64,000 bases of DNA, taken from assembly GCF_036894955.1 (NCBI RefSeq), contig NZ_CP145905.1, positions 2,994,501 to 3,058,500 of the forward strand, in the 5' to 3' direction. Source of the DNA: Paenibacillus sp. KS-LC4 (GTDB taxonomy: Bacteria; Bacillota; Bacilli; Paenibacillales; Paenibacillaceae). The position numbers were made by a program, and so were the translations under genes. Positions 18,068 to 26,434 of the stretch are shown piece by piece; position 1 is the first letter of the stretch, and every line of letters starts with the position of its first letter. The notes below the pieces were generated by a model, which saw only the letters and a list, made by a program, of their open reading frames with translations, made no database searches and was not told where the DNA came from.

Positions 18068-19486
18068 GTGAGTAAACAGCAAATTGGTGTCGTGGGCCTT
18101 GCCGTTATGGGCAAAAACCTCGCTTTAAATATTGAAAGCAGAGGCTTCTCGGTTGCACTATTCAACCGTTCCCCGGAAAAAACAAATGAGCTTCTGGAAG
18201 AAGCAAAAGGTAAAAATTTCGTAGGGGCATACAGCGTTGAAGAGTTTGTAAACTCGCTAGAAACTCCACGCAGAATTTTGATTATGGTAAAAGCAGGCGC
18301 GGCAACAGATGATACGATTAATCAGCTTGTACCTTTTCTGGATCAAGGCGACATCTTGATTGATGGCGGCAACGCTTATTTCCCTGATACGCAAAGAAGA
18401 AATGAAGAGCTTTCGGCTAAGGGCTTCCGCTTTATTGGCGCGGGCGTTTCCGGCGGCGAAGAGGGCGCGCTTAAAGGACCAGCGATTATGCCAGGCGGTC
18501 AAAAAGACGCTTACGAGCTCGTTGAGCCGATCCTGACAGCCATTTCTGCAAAAGTGAATGGCGATGCTTGCTCCACTTATATTGGCGAAGGCGGCGCTGG
18601 ACACTATGTGAAGATGGTGCACAACGGCATTGAGTATGGCGATATGCAGCTTATTGGCGAAGCGTATCATTTGCTGAAGGATGTATTGGGCGTCAGCACA
18701 ACTGAGCTGCATAACATTTTTACCGAATGGAATAATGGTGAGCTGGACAGCTATTTAATCGAAATTACAGCTGACATTTTCTCGAAAACAGATCCAGCTA
18801 CAGGCAAGCCAATGGTCGATGTCATTCTTGATTCCGCAGGCCAGAAGGGAACGGGCAAATGGACAAGCCAAAGTGCGCTTGATCTCGGCGTTCCATTGTC
18901 GATTATTACCGAATCCGTATTCTCACGCTTCATCTCTGCGATGAAAGAGGAGCGTGTAGCGGCAAGCAAGAAGCTGAATGGCCCTGCGGTATCGAGTTAT
19001 GACGGTGATCCGCACGAGTTTGTTGAAGCGGTGCGAAAAGCGCTGTTCGCCAGCAAAATCGCTTCGTACGCTCAAGGCTTTGCACAAATGCGCGCTGCTT
19101 CTGATACGTACAACTGGAACCTGAACTACGGCAGCATCGCCATGATTTTCCGTGGCGGCTGCATCATCCGTGCAGGCTTCCTGCAAAATATTAAAGATGC
19201 CTACGACCGTGACCCGGAACTGAAAAACCTGTTCCTCGATGATTATTTCGGCGGCATCGTAGACAACTACCAAGAGGCTTGGAGAAAAGTGATTGCGATT
19301 GCTGTAACAAGAGGAATTCCAGTTCCTGCTTTTGCTTCGGCACTGGCTTATTATGACAGCTACCGTACAGAAAGACTGCCAGCTAACCTGCTGCAGGCGC
19401 AGCGCGACTATTTTGGAGCGCATACGTTTGAGCGTCTGGATCAACAAGGCAGCTTCCATTTTCAATGGATGGAAAATAACGAATAG
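18068..19486 (+). CDS. gnd: 6-phosphogluconate dehydrogenase, decarboxylating
   Basis: A 472-aa enzyme of the oxidative pentose-phosphate pathway that converts 6-phosphogluconate to ribulose-5-phosphate, CO2 and NADPH. The NADP-binding start is [19 protein letters not shown], with [19 protein letters not shown] and [19 protein letters not shown] for substrate and catalysis, plus the long C-terminal helical domain and tail expected for the ~470-aa dimeric class. The start is GTG 18068, with GGGAGG 8 nt upstream. It closes the zwf-tkt-tal-gnd set and is followed by a terminator. Confidence 0.95.
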   Translation: MSKQQIGVVGLAVMGKNLALNIESRGFSVALFNRSPEKTNELLEEAKGKNFVGAYSVEEFVNSLETPRRILIMVKAGAATDDTINQLVPFLDQGDILIDGGNAYFPDTQRRNEELSAKGFRFIGAGVSGGEEGALKGPAIMPGGQKDAYELVEPILTAISAKVNGDACSTYIGEGGAGHYVKMVHNGIEYGDMQLIGEAYHLLKDVLGVSTTELHNIFTEWNNGELDSYLIEITADIFSKTDPATGKPMVDVILDSAGQKGTGKWTSQSALDLGVPLSIITESVFSRFISAMKEERVAASKKLNGPAVSSYDGDPHEFVEAVRKALFASKIASYAQGFAQMRAASDTYNWNLNYGSIAMIFRGGCIIRAGFLQNIKDAYDRDPELKNLFLDDYFGGIVDNYQEAWRKVIAIAVTRGIPVPAFASALAYYDSYRTERLPANLLQAQRDYFGAHTFERLDQQGSFHFQWMENNE

Positions 19487-19537
19487 GAAATACTCAGTTA
19501 CAAATAAGTAAATATTTGGTAAAAATAACGAGAAGAT

Positions 19538-19566
19538 TGACCTCGCAATTGCGAGGTCAGCTTTTG
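19538..19566 (+). terminator. Rho-independent terminator after gnd
   Basis: A perfect 22-nt palindrome (arms TGACCTCGC / GCGAGGTCA around AATT) followed by GCTTTTGTT. Confidence 0.85.
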
Positions 19567-19690
19567 TTGAATTTTACAGAAATAACGGCGAGTCACTAAA
19601 AAATGATGCTCTCCTAGCGTGTGGATGCAGGAGAAGCTGAAATACTGCGTTTTATGAGCTAATGAATAGATGATGGGCTTTGTTCGATAG

Positions 19691-19724
19691 GCCAGCTGCT
19701 GAAAATGTTCAGTAGCTGGCTTTT
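19691..19724 (+). terminator. Second terminator-like hairpin in the intergenic region
   Basis: A 13-bp stem (GCCAGCTGCTGAA / TTCAGTAGCTGGC, one G-T pair) with a 4-nt loop and a following TTTT. It insulates the biosynthetic cluster from the pentose-phosphate operon, or could end an unrecognised short RNA from 19570-19690. Confidence 0.7.
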
Positions 19725-19937
19725 CATGTTCAAATTGTCTAATTTTTAGGTGGTTTCATATCATATTTTTATGGTGTTATGTGGATGGTATTTGTGGTAT
19801 AGTGGGAATAGCACTTTTTTTTCCACCTAAGGGAGGATGATCCTATACAAATTCATGCCCCGCTAGAGCGATCCCAATAAAAAATTCCGATTATTCGCCA
19901 AAATCAGAAAGCGCTGACACCAGCTGGCGACAAATAA

Positions 19938-19958
19938 AAGTTACATGATTTGTAACTT
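19938..19958. promoter_or_regulatory. Perfect inverted repeat upstream of the cluster promoter
   Basis: AAGTTACA-TGATT-TGTAACTT: two perfect 8-bp arms around a 5-bp spacer, 29 bp before the candidate -35. It has the size of a dimeric repressor or activator site. The cognate regulator is not evident in the window. Confidence 0.5.
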
Positions 19959-19987
19959 AAATATAAATATAGACATAAAAATAAATA

Positions 19988-20017
19988 TTGTAAAAAAACA
20001 TAGAATTATGGTATAAC
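19988..20017 (+). promoter_or_regulatory. Candidate promoter of the biosynthetic cluster
   Basis: TTGTAA (19988-19993), 18-bp spacer, TATAAC (20012-20017) with an upstream TGG giving an extended -10. It is the best promoter match in the gap, but it sits ~340 nt before the first gene, so other starts are possible. Confidence 0.45.
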
Positions 20018-20360
20018 TTTATTAACGGCGTTATTGGTTGCACCGACGGCCGCATCTTTGTTAAGCAATATTCCTCAAGAGATATAGTCGTCTACTCCTT
20101 TAGCGACACATTCAACTATGAATGAACTTCTCTCAACCCACCCACAGCTTTTGCTTTCCTTTCTAACACACTTTCATCCAGATGAGTTTGTACAAATGAA
20201 GACTGCTGTTTAAGCTGCACTGCCTATGTTATTTCCATGTAAGGAGTGAGTGCCGAGCGATGATTATCCAAAGATAATGAAAGCGCTCTCTAACTTAACG
20301 GTTATTTAAGCTGACTCAGGAATGACATGCAATCTTTTATCCAATGAAGGAGCTGAAACA

Positions 20361-20636
20361 ATGGAAAACGTACAGCTATCGATCGAAAATCAAATTAAAC
20401 ACATGATTGTTACTAAGTTTGGATTGGACATCTCGCCAGAGGAGATCAACGATGATGACCCGCTATTCGATGTGAATGAACAGGGTGAAGGACTCGATCT
20501 GGATTCAGTTGACGCTTTGGAACTGGCGGTTGGACTGAAGGAGCTTTTTGGCGTTAAGCCACAAAGTAGTGATATGTCTGTTTTCAAGAGCGTTCGCTCG
20601 ATTGCAAACATCATCCGCAGCACGATCGGGGATTAG
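20361..20636 (+). CDS. Acyl carrier protein of the type II PKS block
   Basis: A 91-aa stand-alone acyl carrier protein. The phosphopantetheine attachment Ser is residue 49 in GLDLDSVDALELA. The D-S-V/I-D-A-L-E form is that of ACPs in aryl-polyene and other reducing type II PKS systems rather than of FabD-pathway AcpP (DSLD). ATG 20361 has AAGGAG 8-9 nt upstream. It is the first gene of the cluster, 3 nt before the ketosynthase, and probably carries the growing chain for the KS/CLF, KR and DH encoded next. Confidence 0.88.
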   Translation: MENVQLSIENQIKHMIVTKFGLDISPEEINDDDPLFDVNEQGEGLDLDSVDALELAVGLKELFGVKPQSSDMSVFKSVRSIANIIRSTIGD

Positions 20637-20639
20637 TCG

Positions 20640-21839
20640 ATGAGCAGACCGCAAGCCGTAGTAACCGGAATTGGAATTATCGCGCCAGGCGGCTCAAACA
20701 GAGAAGCTTTCTTCCAGTCCATTGTGAATGGCGCCAGCGGGCTTCGGGCACACGATAAGCTGAACAAGCTTGGCGTAAGCAGCGAGGTAGCCGGCAGCGT
20801 TGACAAGCTGTATCGAGAAATGGAAGAGGATGAGCGGGCTGTTCAAATGACTTATGCCGCGCTTGATGAAGCTTTGGCGGACAGTGGACTGACGAAAGAG
20901 GATATTGGCAAGCTGGAGGCAAGAGCGGGCTTGTCTCTTTCAGAATCTGTCCCCGGTCATATTAAAACGATGAGATATATTCAAAATAATCGGGAGCAGA
21001 AGTGGAATGACCCCGATGGGCTGATTGAAATTCCATCGCTGCTTTCACATATTGTTTCGTATGTAGACATAAGGGGCCAAGCCTACACAACGATGTCGGC
21101 CTGTGCCGCTGGAACGGCGGGAGCAGGAATTGCTCTAGATGCTATTAGGGGCGGAATGGCTGATTTAATGGTCGTTGTTGGAGCAGAGCCCTTATCGGAT
21201 AACTACATTGCCGGGTTTCACAGCCTTCAGTCCATGAGTCTGGGCGGCTGTGTGCCATTTGATCAGGATAGGGACGGCATGTCGCTTGGCGAAGGAGCCG
21301 CCGTCTTTATCGTGGAAACGCTGAATGGAGCGAAGGCAAGAGGGGCTCACATCTACGGCGAGCTGCTGGGATACGGCTTAAGCAATGATGCCTATCATAT
21401 TACAAGTCCCGATCCAGAAGGAGAAGGGGCTGTACGGACGATGCGGATGGCCTTGGAGGATGCGGGCTTGCAGCCGGGAGACATTGATTATGTCAATGCC
21501 CATGGCACAGCAACCGAACTGAATGACTTAATGGAGATGAGAGCGTTGTCCAAGGTTTTTGGAGCCGAGGAGAAGCCGTCCCAGGTTATGATTTCTTCAA
21601 CGAAGGGGGTTACTGGCCACTGCTTGGGAGCTGCGGGAAGCGTGGAGCTGGCGGCAACCTTGCTTGCCATAGATCGCGGCATTGTGCCTCCAACTGCATT
21701 TCTGAAGAAGCAGCCGGAACCATTTCAGCACCTTCAGATTGTGAAAGGGAACGCTGAGGAACGGTCCATTAAATACGCGATGTCCAACTCGTACGCCTTC
21801 TTCGGCCATTCTGCAAGTATAGTTGTCGGAAAGGTCTAA
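20640..21839 (+). CDS. Type II beta-ketoacyl synthase, catalytic KS-alpha subunit
   Basis: A 399-aa thiolase-fold ketosynthase with the whole catalytic triad: Cys155 (TMSACAAGTA), His288 (NAHGTATEL) and His327 (GVTGHCLGAAG). It condenses malonyl-ACP units onto the acyl chain. It is a discrete FabF-sized subunit, unlike the multi-domain KSs downstream. The partner KS-like protein at 22351 has lost all three residues, so the two probably form a KS/chain-length-factor heterodimer as in aryl-polyene and ishigamide-type reducing type II PKSs. It starts 3 nt after the ACP gene, suggesting translational coupling. Confidence 0.88.
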   Translation: MSRPQAVVTGIGIIAPGGSNREAFFQSIVNGASGLRAHDKLNKLGVSSEVAGSVDKLYREMEEDERAVQMTYAALDEALADSGLTKEDIGKLEARAGLSLSESVPGHIKTMRYIQNNREQKWNDPDGLIEIPSLLSHIVSYVDIRGQAYTTMSACAAGTAGAGIALDAIRGGMADLMVVVGAEPLSDNYIAGFHSLQSMSLGGCVPFDQDRDGMSLGEGAAVFIVETLNGAKARGAHIYGELLGYGLSNDAYHITSPDPEGEGAVRTMRMALEDAGLQPGDIDYVNAHGTATELNDLMEMRALSKVFGAEEKPSQVMISSTKGVTGHCLGAAGSVELAATLLAIDRGIVPPTAFLKKQPEPFQHLQIVKGNAEERSIKYAMSNSYAFFGHSASIVVGKV

Positions 21840-21872
21840 GCATTATACACCATATGCTGGGAGCTGTCAGGG

Positions 21873-22295
21873 ATGGAAACGATTGATATTGCAAGAGGCT
21901 TGCCTCATCGCTACCCGTTTGTCATGGTAGATCGAATTACGGAGACGCTTTACATGAAGCGTTCCAAAGGCTACAAAAACATAAGCTTTAATGAACAGTG
22001 GGCAGTTGGACATTTCCCCGATGAGCCTATTTATCCAGGCGTTCTCATGATTGAGACGATGGCGCAGGTCGGCGGATTTATTTTTTACAACGAGGAGAGC
22101 CCTGCGGCCAACAAATTTTATTTAAGTGCGGTTAACCAAATCAAGTTCATGCATCCGGTTGTACCGGGCGATACATTTACGGTAGAAGCAGAATTGGTAG
22201 AATCCTTCCATATCTTCCACCAGATTAAATGTACGGCTGCAGTCGGCGATAAAGTAGTCGCTTCTGGACTGCTAACCTTAAGCTATTCCAATTAA
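21873..22295 (+). CDS. FabZ-like 3-hydroxyacyl-ACP dehydratase
   Basis: A 140-aa single hotdog-fold dehydratase with the FabZ signatures: GLPHRYPFVMVDRI near the N-terminus, then GHFPDEPIYPGVLMIETMAQ with catalytic His47 and Glu61. It removes water from the beta-hydroxyacyl-ACP made by the KR at 23531, leaving a 2-enoyl chain. No enoyl reductase is encoded in the block, so repeated KS-KR-DH cycles would give a conjugated polyene. It is probably dedicated to this pathway, since it lies between the KS and its inactive partner. Confidence 0.88.
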   Translation: METIDIARGLPHRYPFVMVDRITETLYMKRSKGYKNISFNEQWAVGHFPDEPIYPGVLMIETMAQVGGFIFYNEESPAANKFYLSAVNQIKFMHPVVPGDTFTVEAELVESFHIFHQIKCTAAVGDKVVASGLLTLSYSN

Positions 22296-22350
22296 AAAAA
22301 GGTGGTCTTACATTCCGCAGTGCATAATTCATAAATTTGGGAGAATCCAT

Positions 22351-23526
22351 ATGCATAAAATATTTGTTACGGCTGTTGGAGCGATAAGCTGTGCAGGGTC
22401 CGGTGCAGATGAGTTTTGGGAAGGCATAAACGCACAGGCGGCGGTGAGGCCCGATGAGCTTAAGCTGCCGGTGGATATTCCGCAAAATATTGAAAATCGG
22501 GTGGCAAGACGGATGGATCGGTTTTCACGGTTGACCATGAGCGCCTCGAAACAAGTGCTTGATGAAGATTTGATCGCGCAGGAGCAATGGGATCATAACC
22601 GGATTGGAACTGTTTTTACGACAGGATATGGTCCCTTGGTATCTAACCTTGCCCTTAGCAATCAAATTGTCTCAGGTGGCGTCGATATGGTGAGCCCCAC
22701 CGTTTTCGCAAGTACGGTATATAACTCGGGAATCGGCCATGTTTGCTTGAGCTTAAAGCTGAAGGGTGCGAGCACCATACTAACGGGCAGCAATGCGGTT
22801 GCCTATGCATCTGATCTGCTCAAAAGCGGTAAGGCCGATGCGATATTATGCGGCGGGGTAGAGGAATATTGCCCAGAGCTGCTCGATTCCTTTCAGCAGC
22901 AGAACTACGTCACAAAGGATGAAAATCATTTGTGCCGACCTCTCGACCGAAATAGAAGCGGAACGAGAATGACAGAAGGCGCCGCTGCATTGCTGCTTGA
23001 GACAGAGAGCGTGTTAGTCAGCAGTCCGGAACGTATCGTTTGTGAGGTTGTCGGGTATGCAAGTTTAATCGGGAAAGGCTACCTTGGCAAAGACCGCGCT
23101 GATGCGGATTCAAAGCTGTTCGCTCGTGTGATGGATATGGCGCTCAAGCATGCCTCGATTTCTCCAAGCGTTATTGATGGCATTTTGATGGCTGCCGGGG
23201 GTGGACGCTATGCCGATAAGGCGGAAGCCCAAGCTATTCATGAAGTTTTTGGCCAGCGTGCCGCTTCCATACCGGTTGCTTCAATTAAAGGGGCAACAGG
23301 CGAAACGCTTGGCGCTTCGTATATGTTGAATGTCGCAGCGGGTGCTCTAGCCATTGCCAAAGGGAGCATGCCTTTAACGGCAGGCTGCATCGAGCCGGAT
23401 ACCTCTTTAGAGCTGGATATCGTCCATCAAAAGCCGCGTTTGGGCAATTACGAATATATATTAGTGAACGGATATGATGTCAACGGATGCTTGCACAGCG
23501 TTATCCTTGGAACGGTTCGGAGGTGA
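22351..23526 (+). CDS. KS-beta / chain-length factor (catalytically inactive ketosynthase-like subunit)
   Basis: A 391-aa ketosynthase-fold protein (start FVTAVGAISCAGSGADEFW; MTEGAAALLLE; ASIKGATGETLGASYMLN). All three catalytic positions are changed: the nucleophile loop reads ILTGSNAVAYA without Cys, the first His region reads AAGGGRYADKAEA, and the second His is replaced by Glu (GATGETLGA). This is the pattern of chain-length factors, which pair with an active KS and set chain length. It lies between the dehydratase and ketoreductase genes and ends just 4 nt before the latter. Confidence 0.85.
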   Translation: MHKIFVTAVGAISCAGSGADEFWEGINAQAAVRPDELKLPVDIPQNIENRVARRMDRFSRLTMSASKQVLDEDLIAQEQWDHNRIGTVFTTGYGPLVSNLALSNQIVSGGVDMVSPTVFASTVYNSGIGHVCLSLKLKGASTILTGSNAVAYASDLLKSGKADAILCGGVEEYCPELLDSFQQQNYVTKDENHLCRPLDRNRSGTRMTEGAAALLLETESVLVSSPERIVCEVVGYASLIGKGYLGKDRADADSKLFARVMDMALKHASISPSVIDGILMAAGGGRYADKAEAQAIHEVFGQRAASIPVASIKGATGETLGASYMLNVAAGALAIAKGSMPLTAGCIEPDTSLELDIVHQKPRLGNYEYILVNGYDVNGCLHSVILGTVRR

Positions 23527-23530
23527 ACCC

Positions 23531-24271
23531 TTGAAATTTGCCGATAAAGTCGTCTTTATTACCGGAGGAGCGAAGGGAATCGGCTGCGCCATCGTACAGG
23601 CTTTTGCCAGTGAAGGGGCTACCGTGCTCTTTACCTATAAAAGCAGTGAGGAAGAAGCTGAGAAGCTGGAAGCTGCCCTGCAGGAAAAGGGGGGCAAGGC
23701 GAAAGCGTTCGCGCTGGATGTATCCGATCATATGAATGCGCTTGCTGTAATAGAGGAGGCTGTCCAGCAGTTTGGAAAGATTGATGTGCTGGTCAACAAT
23801 GCGGGCGTAACGGAGGATGGTTTTCTGATGCTGATGGAGGAATCCTCCTGGGACAACGTCATCAATACCAATTTGAAAGGCGCCTACAATTGCTGCAAAG
23901 CGGTGCTGCCTTCGATGATCAGCAAGAGGCGCGGAGTCATCGTGAATATTTCTTCCGTTTCCGCTTTAACGGGTGCTTCAAGTCAGACGAATTATAGTGC
24001 GTCCAAGGCTGGTCTCATTGGCTTGACTCGATCACTATCAAGAGAAGTGTCTGGAAAAAACATCCGTGTAAATGCCATTGCACCAGGTTATATCGTGACG
24101 GATATGCTCGGGAAAGTTCCCGATCGCGTGCGCCGTCATTTTGTTGATAAAATTGCCTGCGGCCGGTTAGGCGAGGCTGATGAAATTGCAAAGGTAGCCC
24201 TATTCCTAGCTTCTGACGATGCAAGCTACATATATGGACAGACGATTATTGTCGATGGAGGAATGATTTAA
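23531..24271 (+). CDS. FabG-like 3-oxoacyl-ACP reductase (SDR)
   Basis: A 246-aa short-chain dehydrogenase. The NADPH motif is VFITGGAKGIG near residue 10, with NNAG at 89-92 and the Ser-Tyr-Lys catalytic set (NISSVSAL; Tyr155 and Lys159 in NYSASKAG). It reduces the beta-keto group of ACP-bound intermediates from the KS/CLF. The open frame begins at nt 23474, but CGGAGGTGA directly precedes TTG 23531, where the family's N-terminus also begins. I use that start; it leaves only 4 nt after the CLF stop. Confidence 0.87.
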   Translation: MKFADKVVFITGGAKGIGCAIVQAFASEGATVLFTYKSSEEEAEKLEAALQEKGGKAKAFALDVSDHMNALAVIEEAVQQFGKIDVLVNNAGVTEDGFLMLMEESSWDNVINTNLKGAYNCCKAVLPSMISKRRGVIVNISSVSALTGASSQTNYSASKAGLIGLTRSLSREVSGKNIRVNAIAPGYIVTDMLGKVPDRVRRHFVDKIACGRLGEADEIAKVALFLASDDASYIYGQTIIVDGGMI

Positions 24272-24313
24272 GGCAGCCTTGAAAGTAAAAACGAACGATT
24301 TTAGGGAGGTTAA

Positions 24314-24589
24314 ATGATGAGTGGGGAATTAAAAGTAGCGGACTTTAATATGAGGTTTTATGAAATTTTGCAAAAAAATATGGAGCTGTTGACGATTGAT
24401 GAGAGTGTATTGCAATCGGATTTGGAAACGGTAGGCCTTAACTCGATTTCTTTCGTTAAATTAATTGTAGCCTTGGAAAATGAGTTTGATGTCGAGTTTG
24501 AAAATGAAATTTTGATTATCGACCATTTTGCTACCTTGGGGCAGTTTAAGGATAGCGTACAAAAGCTTGTAGAAGGGCAAAATCATTAA
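24314..24589 (+). CDS. Second acyl carrier protein
   Basis: A 91-aa carrier protein with the attachment Ser44 in GLNSISFVKLIVALE. It differs clearly from the first ACP and looks more like carrier proteins used with acyl-AMP ligases or as transfer carriers in PKS/NRPS clusters. GGGAGG precedes two in-frame ATGs (24314, 24317). It could take the finished type II chain, or an acid loaded by the acyl-AMP ligase at 33178, and deliver it to the assembly line. The role is inferred. Confidence 0.8.
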   Translation: MMSGELKVADFNMRFYEILQKNMELLTIDESVLQSDLETVGLNSISFVKLIVALENEFDVEFENEILIIDHFATLGQFKDSVQKLVEGQNH

Positions 24590-24645
24590 TTTTCTCCGCT
24601 CGCAGGGCTCTGTGAGGCAATCTTACCCTATAGTGGAGGGCACTT

Positions 24646-26430
24646 ATGCAAATAGCACGCCGTAACTCCGCATTTTTTTCAATGCGCCGGTTGTTTGTCT
24701 TTCTTAAGCCCTATCGGTATTGGATAGCACTAAAGCTGATAAGCACCATCATTATAGCGGCAAATGATATTTTGCTCATCTATATTATTAATCTTTTATT
24801 TTCTTCTACCCAGACTGGTGATATGGAAGGCGTAATACAGGTTGTAAAATTAATTCTCCTTTTTATAGTGACAGGGATCATTGTTAATTTCTTCAGTGTG
24901 TATTCGTCAGGACGCTATAGCGCCTTGGTAACCCGAGATTTAAAAAATAAAGTTAGCGAGCATATTAATAAACTGCCTATTTCGTATATGGAATCGCGCC
25001 ACTCTGGCGACTTTAGCTCCAGAATGACGAACAGCATCAATCAAATAGAAGGGTTTATTTACAATGATTTTGCTGCTCTTATTTTTCACATTGTCCGGGT
25101 CGCTGCCTGTATTGCCGTTATGTTTTATATGAATTGGCAGCTTACGCTGTTTTGCTTCGGCATGCTGCTGTTTATGACCTTTTTGAGTGAAAAAGTCAGT
25201 CGCCCATTAGGTCAATATGCAGCAGATGTCCAGCAAAGCATGGCTCAAATGAGCACCGTTGTTCAAGATACCATTGGCGGTATCTATATGATTAAGTCAT
25301 ACAATCTAGTACAGGCTGTGTATCAAAAGTGCCAGCTGCTGCTTGACAAGCTGCTTGAACATTTTCTGAAAATCGAGAAACGCGTTGCTGCGATTGGAGC
25401 ACTCAGTGTATTTATCCGAACGGCTCCGCTGGTTGTATTTTTTCTGTTCGGCGGATATTTGGTTAGCGAAGGACAGCTTTTAATAGGCGCTTTAATCGCG
25501 TTTGTGCAGTTCATCAATTATCTTGTGTCCGGGATGGGAGAAATTCCAAATCAGATTAGCCGATTCAAGATGACGGCTGGCGTTGTCGAGCATCTGTTTG
25601 AATTGCTGGATGCTGAAACAGAACGGATAGATGGCAAGCAGCCGGAAAACCTTTCGGTATCAGCACCTGCACTTGAATTTAAACAGGTTACTTTTTCCTA
25701 TGATGATCATACGAAGGTGCTTGACGAGGTCAGCTTTACATTGCCGCAAGGTAAAACGGTCGCCTTGGTGGGGCCAAGCGGTTCAGGCAAATCGACGATC
25801 TTTAAGCTTATAACCGGCTTTTATGATTATAAGGGTGGGCAAATCAAGCTGTACAACGAGCCGCTCACCGATTGGAGGCTATCATCCGCAAGGGCGCTCA
25901 TTTCACATGTTTCGCAGGATACCTTCCTTTTTCCAGGCTCTATTGCCGAAAATATTGCATGCACGGATGAGGGCTACCGCATTGAGGATGTAGAAACCGC
26001 AGCTAAGCTTGCAAATATCCATGAATTTATTCGGGTATTACCACAGGGGTACGATACGCTTGTCGGTGAGCGGGGGGTTAAGCTGTCAGGTGGACAAAAG
26101 CAGCGGATAGCGATTGCCAGGGCCATATTGAAGGATGCCCCCATTTTGCTGCTCGATGAGGCAACTTCGGCGCTTGATTCTGAATCCGAACAGCTTGTGC
26201 AACAATCCATTAACCGGATTATGCGAAACAAAACGGTTTTGGTCGTCGCACATCGCCTGTCTACGGTCATGAATGCGGACCATATTTTGGTGCTGAACGA
26301 GGGGCGTATTGAAGAAAGCGGCACACATGAAGAGCTGCTTGCCAATAACGGCACTTATCATCGTCTTTACAACAATCAGGCAAGCAAGCATGGAGACCAG
26401 CCGTATGGGCTTGGTCAAGAGGGGGCATAG
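24646..26430 (+). CDS. ABC half-transporter (exporter) 1
   Basis: A 594-aa type IV exporter half: about six transmembrane helices (residues ~20-310) then an ATPase domain (~345-580). Walker A is GPSGSGKST (near residue 376), the signature motif is LSGGQKQRIAIARA, Walker B ends LLLDEATSALDSE and the H-loop is VVAHRLSTV; all are canonical. It is a relative of MsbA/BmrA-like lipid and drug exporters. With the adjoining gene it probably makes a heterodimer exporting the cluster's product or giving self-resistance. Confidence 0.9.
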   Translation: MQIARRNSAFFSMRRLFVFLKPYRYWIALKLISTIIIAANDILLIYIINLLFSSTQTGDMEGVIQVVKLILLFIVTGIIVNFFSVYSSGRYSALVTRDLKNKVSEHINKLPISYMESRHSGDFSSRMTNSINQIEGFIYNDFAALIFHIVRVAACIAVMFYMNWQLTLFCFGMLLFMTFLSEKVSRPLGQYAADVQQSMAQMSTVVQDTIGGIYMIKSYNLVQAVYQKCQLLLDKLLEHFLKIEKRVAAIGALSVFIRTAPLVVFFLFGGYLVSEGQLLIGALIAFVQFINYLVSGMGEIPNQISRFKMTAGVVEHLFELLDAETERIDGKQPENLSVSAPALEFKQVTFSYDDHTKVLDEVSFTLPQGKTVALVGPSGSGKSTIFKLITGFYDYKGGQIKLYNEPLTDWRLSSARALISHVSQDTFLFPGSIAENIACTDEGYRIEDVETAAKLANIHEFIRVLPQGYDTLVGERGVKLSGGQKQRIAIARAILKDAPILLLDEATSALDSESEQLVQQSINRIMRNKTVLVVAHRLSTVMNADHILVLNEGRIEESGTHEELLANNGTYHRLYNNQASKHGDQPYGLGQEGA

Positions 26431-26434
26431 TTGC

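Larger units (their letters stand above)
19725..20360 (+). other. Gene-free leader region of the biosynthetic cluster
   Basis: No credible protein gene lies in this stretch; together with 19487-19724 it makes an 874-bp gap. It holds an inverted repeat (19938-19958), a candidate extended -10 promoter (19988-20017) and, if that promoter is used, an untranslated leader of roughly 340 nt before the first ACP. The leader matches no riboswitch or T-box that I recognise. The 19930-20030 part is markedly AT-rich. Confidence 0.6.

Noticed and set aside
19837..19863. Tiny ORF after GGGAGG (ATG ATC CTA ...) in the cluster leader
   Set aside because: Only nine codons, with the ribosome site touching the start codon and no family signal. 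Not supported as a leader peptide.
20018..20360. Possible riboswitch or T-box in the long leader
   Set aside because: No T-box motif, conserved aptamer core or terminator/antiterminator pair was recognisable by eye. An Rfam scan would decide.
26309..26434. Second ABC gene overlapping the first by ~120 nt
   Set aside because: The overlap is the shadow of the first gene's ATPase end. TTG 26435 with AGAGGGGG upstream gives the expected N-terminus.
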